The notes under the pieces: generated by a model
Databases searched by the model: none
What the model was told of the DNA's origin: nothing
What the model saw: the letters and a program-made list of their open reading frames with translations, nothing else
Assembly: GCF_001907195.1 (NCBI RefSeq)
Contig: NZ_LVWA01000004.1
Location: 1-64,000 of the forward strand
Reading direction: 5' to 3'
From: Pontibacter flavimaris
GTDB taxonomy: Bacteria; Bacteroidota; Bacteroidia; Cytophagales; Hymenobacteraceae
Length of the DNA: 64,000 bases
Made by a program: the position numbers and the translations under genes
In this document: positions 21,026 to 28,986 of the stretch, one piece after another
Numbering within the stretch: position 1 is the first letter of the stretch
Layout: each line of letters opens with the position of its first letter

Positions 21026-21346
21026 CGCTTTAATGAAAACCTCGTTATAGTTTTTGGGTTAATTAAGGGCGAGGCACCCGTAAGGTATGCCATTAATTTA
21101 TACTTTTGCTTAGTTAGGTTAATCCCGTAAGGCAAGGGAATCGGCCTTTGTGCCTTAGCGAGCAAAAGCTACAGAAAACCTGCAAAGGCTGCAAGCAAAG
21201 ACACAAAAGTCTCTATATTCTATACCTTTAAAGTATAAAGCATAGCCGCAGCCAGCGTTTAGAAGTATAACCGGATAGTTTAGGAATGGGAGTTCAGGTT
21301 GAGTGCCCAAACAATTTAACAATCCAACAATGGAGCAAGTAAGATC
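21026..21346. other. Divergent intergenic region
   Basis: 321 bp between the E1 gene (minus) and the M16 peptidase gene (plus). It holds one plausible plus-strand -7 box, TACTTTTG at 21101-21108, far from the peptidase start, and a few TATACTT words. No gene seen. Confidence 0.5.
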
Positions 21347-22606
21347 ATGATAGAGTTTAAAGAATTTACCCTGGATAACGGCCTGCGCGTGATCGTGCAT
21401 GAGGACCATACCTCACCGATGGCGGTGCTGGACGTGCTCTACGACGTGGGCTCGCGCGACGAGGAGGAGGCGCATACGGGCTTTGCCCATTTGTTTGAGC
21501 ATTTGATGTTCAGTGGTTCCAAAAACATACCGGTGTATGATGAGCCCCTGCAGCGCGTGGGCGGCGAGAATAATGCCTTCACCAGTCCCGACATCACCAA
21601 CTACTACCTCTCGGTGCCGGCGCAGAACCTGGAAACCGGTTTCTGGCTGGAGTCAGACCGCATGCTGGAGCTGGCCTTTAGCGACCATGGCCTGGAGGTG
21701 CAGCGCAAGGTGGTGGTGGAGGAGTTTAAGCAGAACTACCTGAACCAGCCCTACGGCGACGTGTGGCTGAAGCTGCGCCCGCTGGCCTACAGGGAGCACG
21801 CCTATAAATGGGCTACCATCGGCAAGGAGATTGCGCACATAGAGGAAGCGACGATGGACATTGTGAAGGCCTTTTTCCACAAGCACTACTCGCCCAGCAA
21901 CGCCATCCTGGTGGTAGCCGGCAACGTAACCCTTGCGCGGGCGAAGGAGCTGACCGAGAAATGGTTTGGCCCGATACCAGCCGGTGAGAAGTATGAGCGC
22001 CAGCTACAGGAGGAGCCGCGGCAGACGGAGGAGCGCGTGCTGGAGGTAAGCGCCGATGTGCCGCTCAGCGCCCTCTACAAAGCCTACCACATGCCGGGCC
22101 GCCAGCACCCCGACTACCACGCCGTAGACCTGATCAGCGACATCCTGGGCCGGGGCAAGTCGAGCCGCCTGTACGAGCAGCTGGTGAAGGAGCAGAAGCT
22201 GTTCAACTCCATTTCGGCATCGGTTACGGGAAGCGTGGAGCCGGGACTGCTCATTATACAAGGTAAGCTGAACGAGGGCGCGGACCTGCAGGAGGCCAAC
22301 TCCGCCATCGAAGCTATTGTGCAGGAGCTGGTCGATACCCGTGTGGACGAGGAGGAGCTGAACAAGGTGAAAAATCAGGCCGAAACGAGTATTGTGTTCT
22401 CGGAGATCGAGCTGCTGAACCGCGCCATGAACCTGGCCTACTGCAAACTGCTCGGCGATGCCAACCTCATCAACCAGGAAGGCGAGAAAGTGCAGGCCGT
22501 CACGCCAGACGACCTCCAGCGCTGCGCCCAGGAGGTGCTGCGCAAAACCAACTGCTCTACCCTGCTTTATAAGGCGGAGAAGAAGGAGCAAGCGGTGGAG
22601 GCGTAA
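21347..22606 (+). CDS. M16-family zinc metallopeptidase
   Basis: 419 aa, a single-chain half-clamshell peptidase of the pitrilysin / processing-peptidase type. The inverted zinc motif HLFEH is at residues 48-52 (His48, Glu51, His52), with a downstream Glu in VVEEFKQ as the likely third ligand. The second domain carries the usual substrate-binding loop region (VPLSALYKAYHMPG). Bacteroidota often encode an inactive partner next to such genes; none is present here. No signal peptide is seen, so it is probably cytoplasmic. Confidence 0.92.
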   Translation: MIEFKEFTLDNGLRVIVHEDHTSPMAVLDVLYDVGSRDEEEAHTGFAHLFEHLMFSGSKNIPVYDEPLQRVGGENNAFTSPDITNYYLSVPAQNLETGFWLESDRMLELAFSDHGLEVQRKVVVEEFKQNYLNQPYGDVWLKLRPLAYREHAYKWATIGKEIAHIEEATMDIVKAFFHKHYSPSNAILVVAGNVTLARAKELTEKWFGPIPAGEKYERQLQEEPRQTEERVLEVSADVPLSALYKAYHMPGRQHPDYHAVDLISDILGRGKSSRLYEQLVKEQKLFNSISASVTGSVEPGLLIIQGKLNEGADLQEANSAIEAIVQELVDTRVDEEELNKVKNQAETSIVFSEIELLNRAMNLAYCKLLGDANLINQEGEKVQAVTPDDLQRCAQEVLRKTNCSTLLYKAEKKEQAVEA

Positions 22607-22734
22607 TATTGGCTTTTGATAACGAAGAAGGGCTGCCATACGTGGTGGCCTTTCTCTTATAGAAGGCTCGCCAGCGTAATTGCTGTTCATCTGTCACTCA
22701 TACTTCCCGGTTTATACTTGAGCTATACTTTATA

Positions 22735-23402
22735 CTTTGCTGGCGCAAGCGTCCGCTTGTGTCTTTACCTGCCACAGCTATATCAACTGGACACAAGTTA
22801 TACTTGTTAGCTCCCGTTTCCGCTCTTTCGGATTTGCAATCCGAAAGTATAATAGCCGCGGATTTGCAATCCGCTTGAGCCATGTTTTTACTTTAATCAT
22901 ACTTATACTTTCCTAGCCACGGCTTCCTTCCGTTTGAACCAAGCTATACTTGCTAGCTGCTGCTGATCCTCCAGACTTACGAACCTACCGTTTCATTTCA
23001 TACTTTGGTGCTCTCAAGCCCGAGAGGGCTCGCCTTCGGGCATCGCGCTGTGTTCCCTTCCTTTGCTCCTGACGTCGCAATGCCGCCACGGCGGCACCGG
23101 AATCTCACAAGGCGCTCAACCCAAAGGCTGGGATCAGTTCGATAGCTGCTGCTTTTGCCATGCAACAAGTATAGACTGTCCCTGGAGGACAAGTGAGAAC
23201 GAGAGTTCGAAACGTGCGACCATAGGTCTATAGGCGTGTTTATACTTTGACAATAGAACTTAAACTACAATCAAAGTAAAAGCAGGCTCCCCTCCTTAGA
23301 CAAGGAGGGGCAGGGGTGGTTGGACCCGGTACCGCAAAGCTCCCTCCCCTGTTCTGGGGGTAGGGGCCCTCGATAAAAGGGGAGGGCTGGGGAGGGGTGA
23401 AT
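22735..23402 (-). repeat. Composite intergenic repeat, copy A
   Basis: Copy A runs in minus orientation: an X module (22738-22757, short form), two TGCAA palindromes, the core (about 22932-23153) and G/C-rich modules (23283-23402). The core has a stem AGCCC/GGGCT with loop GAGA or TCTC depending on strand. It fills most of the 950-bp gap between the M16 gene and the PepSY-like gene; no protein gene is seen. The same order of modules recurs in four other places in the window. Confidence 0.85.
22825..22874. repeat. Two TGCAA-centred palindromes
   Basis: TTTCGGATT-TGC-AATCCGAAA lies at 22826-22846 and GCGGATT-TGC-AATCCGC at 22858-22874. They share a loop but differ in flanking stem bases. They resemble REP elements mobilised by RAYT-type transposases, but no such gene is in the window. 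Confidence 0.75.
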
Positions 23403-23555
23403 TTCTCTCTTGGCCAAGAAGGCATTAGAATTTATTAGAGCTAAAATCAATACTATTCCCCATCTCCAGAATTGCTTCAGATTCTCTCCAACATTACTTC
23501 AGAATCGGCCTGTAGCTTTGAGGTATAAATTCCTTTAACCTTAAAAGTATAAATC

Positions 23556-24011
23556 ATGAAATCAACAGCATTTGCGTTCCTGTTTCTAGGCACTTCCTTA
23601 GTTGCCTGCGATAATGATAAAGATAATGACGTAAAGCCAGACGACGTGCCGGCAGCCGTGAAGGAGGCCCTAATCAGCACCTTCCCAAATGCCCAGCATG
23701 TGGAGTGGGAGAAAAAGGGCGAGGATTTCGAGGCCGACTTTAGCCAGGAAACGGTGGAGTATGACGCCCTGTTAAACGCCTCAGGCAGCCTGCTCAAGCA
23801 CAAGTATGACTTACCCGAAGCAGAGCTGCCGGAAGAAGTAAAGGCCGGCATCAACCAAAACTACGCCGGGTTCCGGATCGATGACGCCGACGTGCTGGTG
23901 CAGGAAGACAACACACTCTACCAGGTGGAGCTGGAGAAAGACAAGCAGGAGCATAAGCTCGTGTTCTCGGCCGACGGCCAGGAGCAAACCACCACGCCCT
24001 ACTGGGACTAA
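23556..24011 (+). CDS. PepSY-like lipoprotein
   Basis: 151 aa. Lipoprotein signal ends in LVAC with Cys at residue 18, followed by an Asp/Lys-rich spacer. The mature part holds two units of the PepSY-like pattern: VPAAVKEALISTFPNAQHVEW then an acidic strand section, and ELPEEVKAGINQNYAGFRI then another. Such proteins are common in Bacteroidota periplasm or outer membrane and have no assigned reaction. The gene is a single unit ended by a strong terminator. Confidence 0.82.
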   Translation: MKSTAFAFLFLGTSLVACDNDKDNDVKPDDVPAAVKEALISTFPNAQHVEWEKKGEDFEADFSQETVEYDALLNASGSLLKHKYDLPEAELPEEVKAGINQNYAGFRIDDADVLVQEDNTLYQVELEKDKQEHKLVFSADGQEQTTTPYWD

Positions 24012-24046
24012 GCGCCGGCTGATAATAGCCTGGGCCATACTTTATG

Positions 24047-24077
24047 AAGCGCGGTGCTGCGGCACCGCGCTTTTTTT
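24047..24077 (+). terminator. Terminator of the PepSY-like gene
   Basis: AAGCGCGGTGC and GCACCGCGCTT form an 11-bp stem with a 4-nt loop, followed by seven T. Confidence 0.93.
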
Positions 24078-24128
24078 GTTCCACAAGTATAAGCTGTGCC
24101 CCCTGGCTAAACCTTTTCGGCCCAACAG

Positions 24129-24159
24129 TTGTATATACAAATAAGAACTCATACCTTTG
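24129..24159 (+). promoter_or_regulatory. marR-type gene promoter with overlapping palindromic operator
   Basis: TTG (24129-24131), a 20-nt spacer and TACCTTTG (24152-24159) form a textbook Bacteroidota promoter, ending 5 nt before the ATG at 24165. The perfect 12-nt palindrome TTGTATATACAA (24129-24140) covers the -33 element and is a good candidate for autorepression by the MarR protein. Confidence 0.75.
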
Positions 24160-24164
24160 TGCCA

Positions 24165-24614
24165 ATGCGGATAGAAGACGAGATACACCAGAAGGAGTTT
24201 ACAGACGATTACCGTCGCCTGCTGGTAAACCTGCTGTTCACCAACAACTGGGTTAACCAGCAGGTCATGCCGTTCTTTAAGCGCCTTGGCCTGACGCTGC
24301 AGCAGCACAACGTGCTGGCCATACTTCGGGGGCAGCACCCGGAACCGGTGTGCTTTGGCGATATCCAGAACCGCATGGTGGACCGCAACTCCAACGTTAC
24401 CCGCCTCATCGACAAGCTGATAGAGAAAGGCTTCGCTACCCGCGACATCTGCCAAGCCAACCGCCGCATGATAGAGGTGCGCCTCACCGAAAAGGGCATG
24501 AAAAAGCTGCAGGAGGTAGACGACCGCTTTCCGGAACTCCTGGAGCATTTCCACAACCTCTCGCAGGAGGAGGCACTGCTGGTAAGTAACAAGTTGGACA
24601 AATTGCGGGGCTGA
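24165..24614 (+). CDS. MarR-family transcriptional regulator
   Basis: 149 aa from the ATG at 24165; an upstream in-frame ATG at 24129 overlaps the promoter and is rejected. A winged helix-turn-helix about 45-115 has the wing VDRNSNVTRLIDKLIEKGF..RRMIEVRLTEKG. One Cys in the core (PVCFGDIQN) and one in the wing (ICQANRR) could sense electrophiles. It stands 56 bp before an aldo/keto reductase gene, and the operator at its promoter recurs before that gene, so it probably controls both itself and the reductases downstream. Confidence 0.88.
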   Translation: MRIEDEIHQKEFTDDYRRLLVNLLFTNNWVNQQVMPFFKRLGLTLQQHNVLAILRGQHPEPVCFGDIQNRMVDRNSNVTRLIDKLIEKGFATRDICQANRRMIEVRLTEKGMKKLQEVDDRFPELLEHFHNLSQEEALLVSNKLDKLRG

Positions 24615-24631
24615 TTTTTTTTGCATAAATA

Positions 24632-24662
24632 TTTGTATGCACAAGTAATGTATATACTTAAG
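24632..24662 (+). promoter_or_regulatory. Aldo/keto reductase promoter with second MarR-type operator
   Basis: TTTG (24632-24635), a 19-nt spacer and TACTTAAG (24655-24662, weak -7) precede the ATG at 24671. TTGTATGCACAA (24633-24644) matches the operator at 24129-24140 in 10 of 12 positions and also overlaps the -33 element. Confidence 0.6.
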
Positions 24663-24670
24663 AACAAAGT

Positions 24671-25495
24671 ATGAACTATATCAAACTAAAGGGGGCCACT
24701 ATTCCGGCATTGGGCTTGGGAACGTTTAAGCTGGAGGGAGACACGGCCCGGAAAATTGTAGGCCATGCCCTTGCCACCGGCTACCGGCACCTCGACACGG
24801 CTCAGATGTACCGCAACGAGGAGGCAGTAGGCGAAGCCATCAGGGAATCCGGGGTAGCAAGAAGCGAGGTCTTCCTGACCACCAAGGTGCTGCCGACGAA
24901 TCTGTCGCGCGAAAAGTTCATGCCTTCTGTGGAGGAAAGCCTGCAGCAGCTGCGCACCGATTACGTGGACCTGCTACTGATTCACTGGCCCAACGCCGAG
25001 GTGCCGGTGGAGGAGTACATGGCGGAGCTGGTGAAAGCCCGGGAAATGGGCTACGCCAGGTACATCGGGGTCAGCAACCACCCCACCGCCCTGCTCGACA
25101 AGGTACTGGCCACGGGCGCCGGGATCATCACCAACCAGGTAGAGTACCACCCCTTCCTCAACCAGGACAAGCTCTATACTTACCTGCGCCAGCACGAGCT
25201 CACGCTCACGGCCTACAGCCCCATCGCGCAAGGCCAAGTACTGGGCAACGAGACGCTGAAAAGCATCGGCAGCAAGTATGGCAAAAGTGAGGTGCAGGTA
25301 ACGCTGCGCTGGCTCATGCAGCAGGACGGGGTGCTGGCCATCCCGAGGAGCGCCAAAGAAAAGAACGTGGAGGCCAACTTCAACATCTTCGACTTTGAGC
25401 TCACGCCCCAGGAAATGGAGCAGATAAACCAGCTGAAACAGGCCAATACCCGCCTCATCAGCCCTTCCTTCGCCCCGGCGTGGGACACGGTATAA
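24671..25495 (+). CDS. Aldo/keto reductase
   Basis: 274 aa, the usual length of the prokaryotic 2,5-diketo-gluconate-reductase/YtbE group. The catalytic tetrad is visible: Asp42, Tyr47, Lys72 and His105 (LDTAQMY, TTKV, LLIHWPN). C-terminal NADPH-binding residues are in IPRSAKEKNVEANF. Such enzymes reduce methylglyoxal and other reactive carbonyls with NADPH. Its place after a MarR gene and before an Old Yellow Enzyme suggests electrophile detoxification. Confidence 0.93.
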   Translation: MNYIKLKGATIPALGLGTFKLEGDTARKIVGHALATGYRHLDTAQMYRNEEAVGEAIRESGVARSEVFLTTKVLPTNLSREKFMPSVEESLQQLRTDYVDLLLIHWPNAEVPVEEYMAELVKAREMGYARYIGVSNHPTALLDKVLATGAGIITNQVEYHPFLNQDKLYTYLRQHELTLTAYSPIAQGQVLGNETLKSIGSKYGKSEVQVTLRWLMQQDGVLAIPRSAKEKNVEANFNIFDFELTPQEMEQINQLKQANTRLISPSFAPAWDTV

Positions 25496-25595
25496 TTAAG
25501 AATCAAGAATTACGAATTAATAATCAAGAGTGAAGAAGATTGTGCGGGCAGGATAACTCCTAAACTTTCTAACTCTCTAACTTTCTAACTACATT

Positions 25596-26696
25596 ATGTC
25601 ACAACCACTTTTAAATCCGATTGCCCTACACGACCTTGCGCTGAAGAACCGCGTCGTGATGGCTCCCATGACACGCAGCCGCGCCGATAACGAACACAAC
25701 GCCGCCAATGAGCTGATGACCACGTACTACGCCCAGCGCGCCGGCGCCGGTTTGATCATCACCGAGGGATCGCAGATATCGAAGCAGGCTGTGGGTTATA
25801 TTAACACGCCAGGCATCCATAGCGCAGAGCAGGTAGCCGGCTGGAAAAAAGTAACCGGCGCCGTGCACGCCGAGGGAGGCAAGATTTTCCTGCAGCTGTG
25901 GCACGTAGGCCGCATGTCGCACCCCTACTTCCATGGCGGAAAACTGCCGGTGGCCCCCTCTCCCATTAACCCCAACGACAAAGCCTTCACGCCCGAGGGC
26001 TTTAAAGATACCGTGACACCGCACGAGCTGACGATACCGGAGATAAAGCAGATTGTACAGGACTTTAAAACCGCTGCCCGCAATGCCATTGATGCCGGTT
26101 TCGACGGTGTGGAAGTGCACGCCTCCAACGGTTACCTGCTGCACCAGTTCTTCGTGAGCACGGCTAACGTGCGTACCGATGCCTACGGTGGTTCAGTGGA
26201 GAACCGCGCCCGCATCCTGTTCGAGGTGCTGGATGCTATCAAGGAAGTGGTGCCGCAGCACCGGATTGGTGTGCGCCTGAACCCCAGCATGCACGGCGGC
26301 TTCGGCATTACCGTAAACGAAGACACCATCCCGACTTTCGACTACATTGTGGAACATCTGAACAAGTATAACCTGGCGTATGTGCACCTGACCGAGGCCT
26401 CGCCGGCCAACAAGGATGTGCCGCACATCGAGCCGCAGGTGGCCAAGCGCTACCGCCCTAAGTATAAGGGCACCCTGATTCTCAACGGCGGCTTTACCCA
26501 GGAGACAGGAAATAAAGTAATTGCCGATGGCGATGCCGACATGGTGGCCTTCGGGGTGCCGTTTATCGCCAACCCCGACCTGGTGGAGCGCTTTGCCCAG
26601 AACGCCGAGCTACAGCAGCCAGACCAGAGCAAGTTCTACGCTCCAGGCCCTGAAGGTTACGTGAATTACCCGACGTTGGCAGAGGTGGAAGCCTAA
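25596..26696 (+). CDS. Old Yellow Enzyme-family alkene reductase
   Basis: 366 aa, an FMN-dependent (beta/alpha)8 barrel of the NemA type that reduces activated C=C bonds and nitro-esters with NAD(P)H. The substrate-anchoring pair His175 and Asn178 is in VHASNGYLL, followed by the typical NVRTDAYGGS. NRVVMAPMTRSRA at the N-terminus is the FMN-contact segment. It lies 100 bp after the aldo/keto reductase on the same strand; a spacer with AT-rich and CTAACTTT-type repeats lies between, so it may be co-transcribed or have its own promoter. Confidence 0.94.
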   Translation: MSQPLLNPIALHDLALKNRVVMAPMTRSRADNEHNAANELMTTYYAQRAGAGLIITEGSQISKQAVGYINTPGIHSAEQVAGWKKVTGAVHAEGGKIFLQLWHVGRMSHPYFHGGKLPVAPSPINPNDKAFTPEGFKDTVTPHELTIPEIKQIVQDFKTAARNAIDAGFDGVEVHASNGYLLHQFFVSTANVRTDAYGGSVENRARILFEVLDAIKEVVPQHRIGVRLNPSMHGGFGITVNEDTIPTFDYIVEHLNKYNLAYVHLTEASPANKDVPHIEPQVAKRYRPKYKGTLILNGGFTQETGNKVIADGDADMVAFGVPFIANPDLVERFAQNAELQQPDQSKFYAPGPEGYVNYPTLAEVEA

Positions 26697-26717
26697 GCCG
26701 ACTTGCCGCAAATTTTG

Positions 26718-26752
26718 AAAGCGCCTGCTATACTTTAGCAGGCGCTTTTTTT
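26718..26752 (+). terminator. Old Yellow Enzyme terminator with TATACTT loop
   Basis: AAAGCGCCTGC and GCAGGCGCTTT form the stem; the loop is TATACTTTA (26729-26737), followed by a T tract. The over-represented word exactly fills the loop. Confidence 0.95.
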
Positions 26753-26764
26753 ATACTTTGTAAC

Positions 26765-27265
26765 GCAAACGGATTCACCCCTCCCCAACCCTCCCCTAAG
26801 AACAGGGGAGGGAGCTCAGCAGTACCGGATCCAACCACCCCTTTATCCCTCTCCCGAAACAAGTTCGGGATCCAAGACTTGACTAAGGAGGGGAGCCTGT
26901 CATTACTTTGGCTAAAGTATAAGTTCTATAGTCAAAGTAATGACAGGCTCCCCTATTGACCTAAGGTCGCAAGTTTCGAACTCTCGTTCTTGTTTGTCCT
27001 CAAGGGGACAGTAGTAATAGCTGTAGCTATCGAATCTGATCCCAGCCCTTGGGTTGAGCGCCTATGCGAGTTTTTCCGGTGACGAGCTGCAAGCGAGGCA
27101 GCCCGAGGTACGAGGGCAGGAAAAGCTCCAAGCGCGATGCCCGAAGGCGAGGCCTCCCGGCCTTGAGGGAGCCAAAACTGGATATAAAACAATTAAGGTT
27201 GTAAGGCAATGGATCAGCGGAAGCTAGTAAGTATAGCTTGTGTCAAGTGGAAGGCAGCAGCAGCT
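26765..27265 (+). repeat. Composite intergenic repeat, copy B
   Basis: Plus orientation, lying in the 738-bp gap between two convergent genes. G/C-rich modules (26773-26965) are followed by the core (about 27020-27265). Its stem is AGGCC/GGCCT, the compensated variant of AGCCC/GGGCT in copies A, D and E. The X module is absent; instead hairpins follow at 27310-27360. No protein gene is seen. Confidence 0.83.
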
Positions 27266-27309
27266 ATGGAAGTATAGCCAAAGTATAAAAGTATGACTCT
27301 TTGAGCCAG

Positions 27310-27360
27310 TCGGGTTGAAAACCCAACGCATAAAGGGGCACGGGCTGCAAGCCCGCGCCA
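27310..27360. repeat. REP-like palindromes
   Basis: CGGGTTGAAAACCCAACG (near 27311) and GCACGGGCTGCAAGCCCGCGCC (near 27339-27359) are imperfect palindromes of the same style as those at 22825 and 40625, again with changed stem bases around a TGCAA or similar centre. Confidence 0.65.
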
Positions 27361-27434
27361 GAGAGCGGGGAAGTATAAAGTATAACCCAAATATAAATTT
27401 CAACCGAGCCATACTTTTATACTTTATACTTCCA

Positions 27435-28196
27435 CTAATGACCATGCTGCTGCAAATCCGGGGCCTTGTCGGTTAGCTGCAGCTGGCGCACCTCGCCCTG
27501 CTCCCAGGCGTTGGCGCCCGGCACCACCTCCGGCGTCGGGATGTCCGCGCGTTGCCTGCGCTTCTCGGCCGTCGATACCTCCAGGTTCCTGTCGCGCTCG
27601 TCTACCAGTTCCTGCCGCAGCTGCCCGTCCCGGGTAAAGCCCATCATGATCATCGGGGCACCAAAAGGCAGCTCCATGTTGCGGTCGGTGTGCCAGGTAT
27701 GGATGGTTTTGCCGTAGGTGCTCACCAGCTTCTCCATCAGTTGGTGCTCGGCGGCATCGGGTATGCCCGGCGCAATCAGGGTGCCCGACTTCACCTCGTA
27801 GTGGTGGCTGTGCCACAGCTTTTTCTCCTCCTCCGGCAGCTTTTTGAATAACCGCTCCGAGATGATGTACTCCACCCCCATCAGTTTGGCGTCCTCGCCG
27901 TTGCCATCAAAAATGATCGCCTGTTGCACGTCCTCGTTCAGCTGCGTCACATAGTGGTGCGCTTCCATCTGCCCCTGCGGGTGACCATTGTAAAAGTGGA
28001 AGCCAGCCAGGTACATATCAATCCTGGTGAGCGGGGCCTTGTCCTGCATCAGTTCCGCGCTCATCTCCAGCGCCTTCGACTCCGTGGTTTTCTCGCTGCC
28101 CGGCACCTGCACGTTGGTTTCGGTGTTCTCGCCGCCGCAGCCAGCCAGCAGCCCCATCGCCAGCAGGGGCAGGGCGGTTCCTATCTTTCTACTCAT
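27435..28196 (-). CDS. DUF1264 / OBAP-family lipoprotein
   Basis: 253 aa. Lipoprotein signal with lipobox LAGC (Cys20). The mature protein matches the oil-body-associated protein family (DUF1264): YLAGFHFYNG, HHYVTQLNEDVQQAIIFDG, GVEYIISERLFKKLPEEEKKLWHSH. Plant members coat oil bodies; the role in bacteria is unknown. An envelope-anchored version is notable. A His-rich segment (residues about 128-134 and 165-170) might bind metal, which is inference. The C-terminal 60 residues are charged and probably disordered. Confidence 0.85.
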   Translation of the reverse strand: MSRKIGTALPLLAMGLLAGCGGENTETNVQVPGSEKTTESKALEMSAELMQDKAPLTRIDMYLAGFHFYNGHPQGQMEAHHYVTQLNEDVQQAIIFDGNGEDAKLMGVEYIISERLFKKLPEEEKKLWHSHHYEVKSGTLIAPGIPDAAEHQLMEKLVSTYGKTIHTWHTDRNMELPFGAPMIMMGFTRDGQLRQELVDERDRNLEVSTAEKRRQRADIPTPEVVPGANAWEQGEVRQLQLTDKAPDLQQHGH

Positions 28197-28425
28197 CCTT
28201 ATTTCTGATTACACCTTATGCGTGGTTCCTCAACTCTACGCACGTGCGCCCGTAGAGTATGCGGTGCTTTATACTTTGATACCGGCAGCGCCCTTGCCCG
28301 AGGCAGGTATAAACGCAAAAAACAGCCCTGGAAGTGGCACAAAATCGTATTTTTAGCTTAGATTTACTTTTTAGCCCTGCTTCTTCAGGCGCTTTAGGCA
28401 TACCTATACTTCGGATAACCACACT

Positions 28426-28911
28426 ATGAAACTGAAAATAAGAACCGGCTTCGGCTACGACGTGCACCAGTTGCAGGAGGGCCTCGACTTCTGGCTCGGC
28501 GGCATCAAGATTCCGCACACGCACGGCGCCCTGGGCCACTCCGACGCCGACGTGCTCACCCACGTGATCTGCGACGCCCTGCTGGGTGCCGCCAACATGC
28601 GCGACATCGGCTTCCACTTCTCCGACAGAGACCCCAAGTACAAAGGAATCGACTCCAAGATCCTGCTGAAGGAAGTGGTGCACCTGCTGAGCCGCGAGGG
28701 CTACGAGATCGGCAACATCGACTCCACCATCTGCCTGCAGGAGCCCAAGGTAAACCCGCATATTCCGGCCATGAAGGCTTGTTTAGCCGAGGTGATGGGC
28801 ATCCCGGAGGAGGATATCTCCATCAAGGCCACCACCACCGAACATTTAGGTTTTGTGGGCAAGAAAGAGGGCGTGGCGGCCTTTGCCACCGTTTTGATCG
28901 TGAAGCAGTAG
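28426..28911 (+). CDS. ispF: 2-C-methyl-D-erythritol 2,4-cyclodiphosphate synthase
   Basis: 161 aa, the standard length. It closes CDP-methylerythritol phosphate to the cyclodiphosphate in the MEP isoprenoid pathway. The metal-binding FGYDVH (Asp and His) and GHSDADVLTH are present, as is the C-terminal TTTEHLGFVGKKEG region. The gene is alone here; ispD is not adjacent. It starts a plus-strand run with the M28 peptidase, 75 bp apart. Confidence 0.97.
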   Translation: MKLKIRTGFGYDVHQLQEGLDFWLGGIKIPHTHGALGHSDADVLTHVICDALLGAANMRDIGFHFSDRDPKYKGIDSKILLKEVVHLLSREGYEIGNIDSTICLQEPKVNPHIPAMKACLAEVMGIPEEDISIKATTTEHLGFVGKKEGVAAFATVLIVKQ

Positions 28912-28986
28912 GCACCGCGGATTAAACCACCTGCACCAACGCACGTCTAACCTCAACTTATACTTTTATAACACCTTAACTAAACC

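Noticed and set aside
22616..23425. Several 60-65-codon open frames in the spacer after the M16 gene
   Set aside because: They lie in the composite repeat, change between copies and have no protein features.
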